Of a stretch of 64,000 nt of DNA, positions 62,614 to 64,000 are shown piece by piece. The stretch is from Ganoderma boninense (taxonomy: Eukaryota > Basidiomycota > Agaricomycetes > Polyporales > Polyporaceae). The notes beneath the pieces were generated by a model. The model did not search any database. It was given only the letters and a program-made list of their open reading frames with translations, and was not told where the DNA came from. A program made the translations under genes and the position numbers. Location of the stretch: positions 1,523,898-1,587,897 of the forward strand of contig CM035310.1 of assembly GCA_002900995.3 (NCBI GenBank). Reading direction: 5' to 3'. Positions within the stretch are counted from its first letter, which is position 1; every line of letters starts with the position of its first letter.

Positions 62614-63044
62614 ATGATGCACAAGCTCGCCTTCGCCGTCTTCGCCGCCTCCCTCACCACTTTTGGTGCGTACTCACATCTGCCTGTGCTCGCCGATGCT
62701 CAGCTCGCCCTCTATCCGCAGGCGCTGCCGCTGGTCCGCTGCCGCCGCGCCCAAACCCCAGCGGGTCTGGCGGCGTGGAAACCGTCACCACCACCTTGAC
62801 CCTCACCATACCCGGGCCCCCCGTCGGGCCGAGCACCCCGCTCCCCATCCCCTCCAGCACGGACACTGGGATTCCTTCTGGTACCGACACTGGGGTGCCC
62901 TCCGGCACTGGCACGGGGGCGCCCACTGGCTCCGCAACTGACACCGGGAGCAGCCAGCCTTCGGGCACTGGCACGGCGGGCTCGTCGACCGGCGGTGGTG
63001 CCAGTGCGAGCGTGACTCCCGTCGGGCCCTCCTCGATGGTGTAA
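62614..63044 (+). CDS. Small secreted Ser/Thr/Gly/Pro-rich protein
   Basis: Two exons. The start 'MMHKLAFAVFAASLTTFG' is a clear signal peptide; an intron follows immediately (donor gtgcgt near 62667, acceptor tatccgcag near 62721). The mature part begins 'AAAGPLPPRPNPSGSGGVET' and then 'VTTTLTLTIPGPPVGPS'. It goes on into short degenerate repeats around (T/S)DTG(I/V)PSGT, as in 'TDTGIPSGTDTGVPSGTGTG', ending 'VTPVGPSSMV' at TAA 63042-63044. There is no cysteine and no GPI-type hydrophobic C-terminus. Such sequences are usually heavily O-glycosylated and cell-wall or matrix associated, but that is inference. About 125 residues. Confidence 0.7.
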
Positions 63045-63636
63045 GGCTACTGCACCTGAAGAGGCAATTTCATCTCGCAAAGATCAGAGTGAGTTGTTTA
63101 CAGAGAATCGAATCGAAATCCCCTCTAATGTTGTTGACACATGAGTCGGATTTTCAAGCCGAGAGCGAGAAGTTCTTTCTTTTGTGTACGTTCGCTCTTG
63201 CCAGAGAAATACGAAACCTCGAGGGGTTTAGAAGAAAAGACTGAAGTAGATGTCAATTTGTTGTATTTCTTGTCACTTCCATTCGTTAATTGTAAACTTC
63301 AAGCCCCTGACAATCGACATCGGCAACGAACGGACGACTTAGACTGTGAATAGGGAGCTAGAGCAACGTCGTGCATTAAGTGATGGGCATTGCCCAGCAT
63401 AACATAAGCGTATGAAATGCTATTGAAATACAGTTGCGCTATGTGCATGCGCGGAGTATCCATTGAACTGAGTGGAGAAACGCCCGAACGAATAATCCTA
63501 CAATCCTCCCCTCCTTGAATTTGTCCCAGATCCGTGTATTATGTAGTGTCCACTGTAGTCATGCGGGCCCTCAGGCTGAAGGCTGAGGGCTTTGGTCGAA
63601 GCGACCGGATGTTTCCTCCTCGTGACGCGACGCGAC
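63045..63636. other. Intergenic region between converging genes
   Basis: 3' regions of the small secreted-protein gene (+) and the Lon gene (-). An AT-rich stretch lies around 63370-63440. No gene is seen. Confidence 0.35.
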
Positions 63637-64000
63637 CTAGAGCCTGCTCTCCATCACGAGCACGTTCCGCCGCCAGTTGAGCACGCCCTTGCCGAACGCG
63701 GCCTCGAGCACCTCCTCCATCGTGCGCACGAACACGAACTGCATGTCCGCGCGCACCTCGAGCGGCACGTCGTGCTCGACGTCCTTGCGGTTCGCCCACG
63801 GCAGGATCACCTTCGTGATCTGCGCGCGGTGCGCGCCGAGCACCTTCTCCTTGATCCCGCCCACGGGGCCGACGCGCCCCCGCAGCGTCACTTCGCCCGT
63901 CATGGCGATGTTCGTGGGTATGCACGCGCCGGTGAGCAAGGAGACGAACGCGCAAGTCTACATGGGGTCCCTTCAAGTGAGCAGCGAGCGAAGAACGTCA
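63637..64000 (-). CDS. Lon protease, peroxisomal type, C-terminal part (runs off the window edge)
   Basis: Only the 3' end lies in the window. The last exon encodes the end of the Lon Ser-Lys protease domain: 'CAFVSLLTGACIPTNIAMTG', 'EVTLRGRVGPVGGIKEKVLG' (Lys in GGIKEK is the catalytic base), 'AHRAQITKVILPWANRKDVE' and 'VFVRTMEEVLEAAFGKG'. The protein ends 'NVLVMESRL' at TAG 63639-63637. The final SRL is a type-1 peroxisomal targeting signal. The 'EVTLRGxVxPVGGIKEKVxxAHRA' pattern fits the peroxisomal (LONP2/Pln) branch rather than mitochondrial Pim1. An intron acceptor (ccccatgtag) precedes the exon near 63953. The upstream catalytic Ser and the ATPase domain lie outside the window. Confidence 0.85.

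Noticed and set aside
62464..62799. 111-codon plus-strand ORF running through the start of the small secreted protein
   Set aside because: It only reads through the intron of the gene at 62614-63044; the spliced form gives a better signal peptide and body.

Overview
The window is nuclear DNA from a filamentous basidiomycete, most likely a mushroom-forming Agaricomycete. The genes are broken by many short introns (mostly about 50-60 bases, GT...AG). Several families present are typical of that group: a DUF6534 membrane protein, a variable F-box/leucine-rich protein, an HSPA12-like Hsp70, a TKL-type kinase and a protein with an MLKL-like helical domain. I see no bacterial operon, rRNA, CRISPR array or convincing tRNA. 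The species cannot be named from this sequence alone.

Layout. Positions 1-8.3 kb are gene-poor, with one decayed-looking coding region (about 1.2-2.2 kb), a GTAG-rich degenerate repeat and a perfect 16-bp inverted repeat. NOC2 (ribosome biogenesis, +) runs 8.37-11.14 kb and faces a small UQCC2/CBP6-like gene (-, 11.86-12.58 kb). An Hsp70-like ATPase (+) covers 14.95-18.66 kb, a D-arabinono-1,4-lactone oxidase gene (+) 21.78-24.01 kb, UBC7 (-) 27.10-28.37 kb and RNA polymerase III subunit RPC2 (-) 29.34-34.24 kb. Divergent from RPC2 lies a large gene (+, 34.92-38.41 kb) joining an MLKL-like four-helix region, a kinase-like N-lobe without catalytic motifs and an unknown C-terminal part. Then follow a tiny ORF, an APC-family amino-acid permease (+), an F-box/LRR-like gene (+), a TKL kinase with a zinc-finger tail (+), an aldo-keto reductase (-), a C2H2 zinc-finger gene overlapping an acidic protein ORF (both -), FIG4 (+), a DUF6534 membrane protein (-), two small secreted-protein genes (+) and the 3' end of a peroxisomal-type Lon protease (-) running off the right edge.

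The genes are mostly independent housekeeping loci, not one pathway. A shared thread is growth control: NOC2 and RPC2 both carry AACCCTA-type (telobox-like) motifs upstream. UBC7 serves ER protein quality control, FIG4 PI(3,5)P2 turnover and Lon peroxisomal quality control.

Three otherwise well-conserved genes (Hsp70-like, permease, DUF6534) each contain a frame break that no intron explains; the Hsp70-like and permease breaks look like single-base indels. These may be assembly errors or real lesions. I find no classic defence or biosynthetic gene cluster. The most unusual gene is the MLKL-like/pseudokinase protein.
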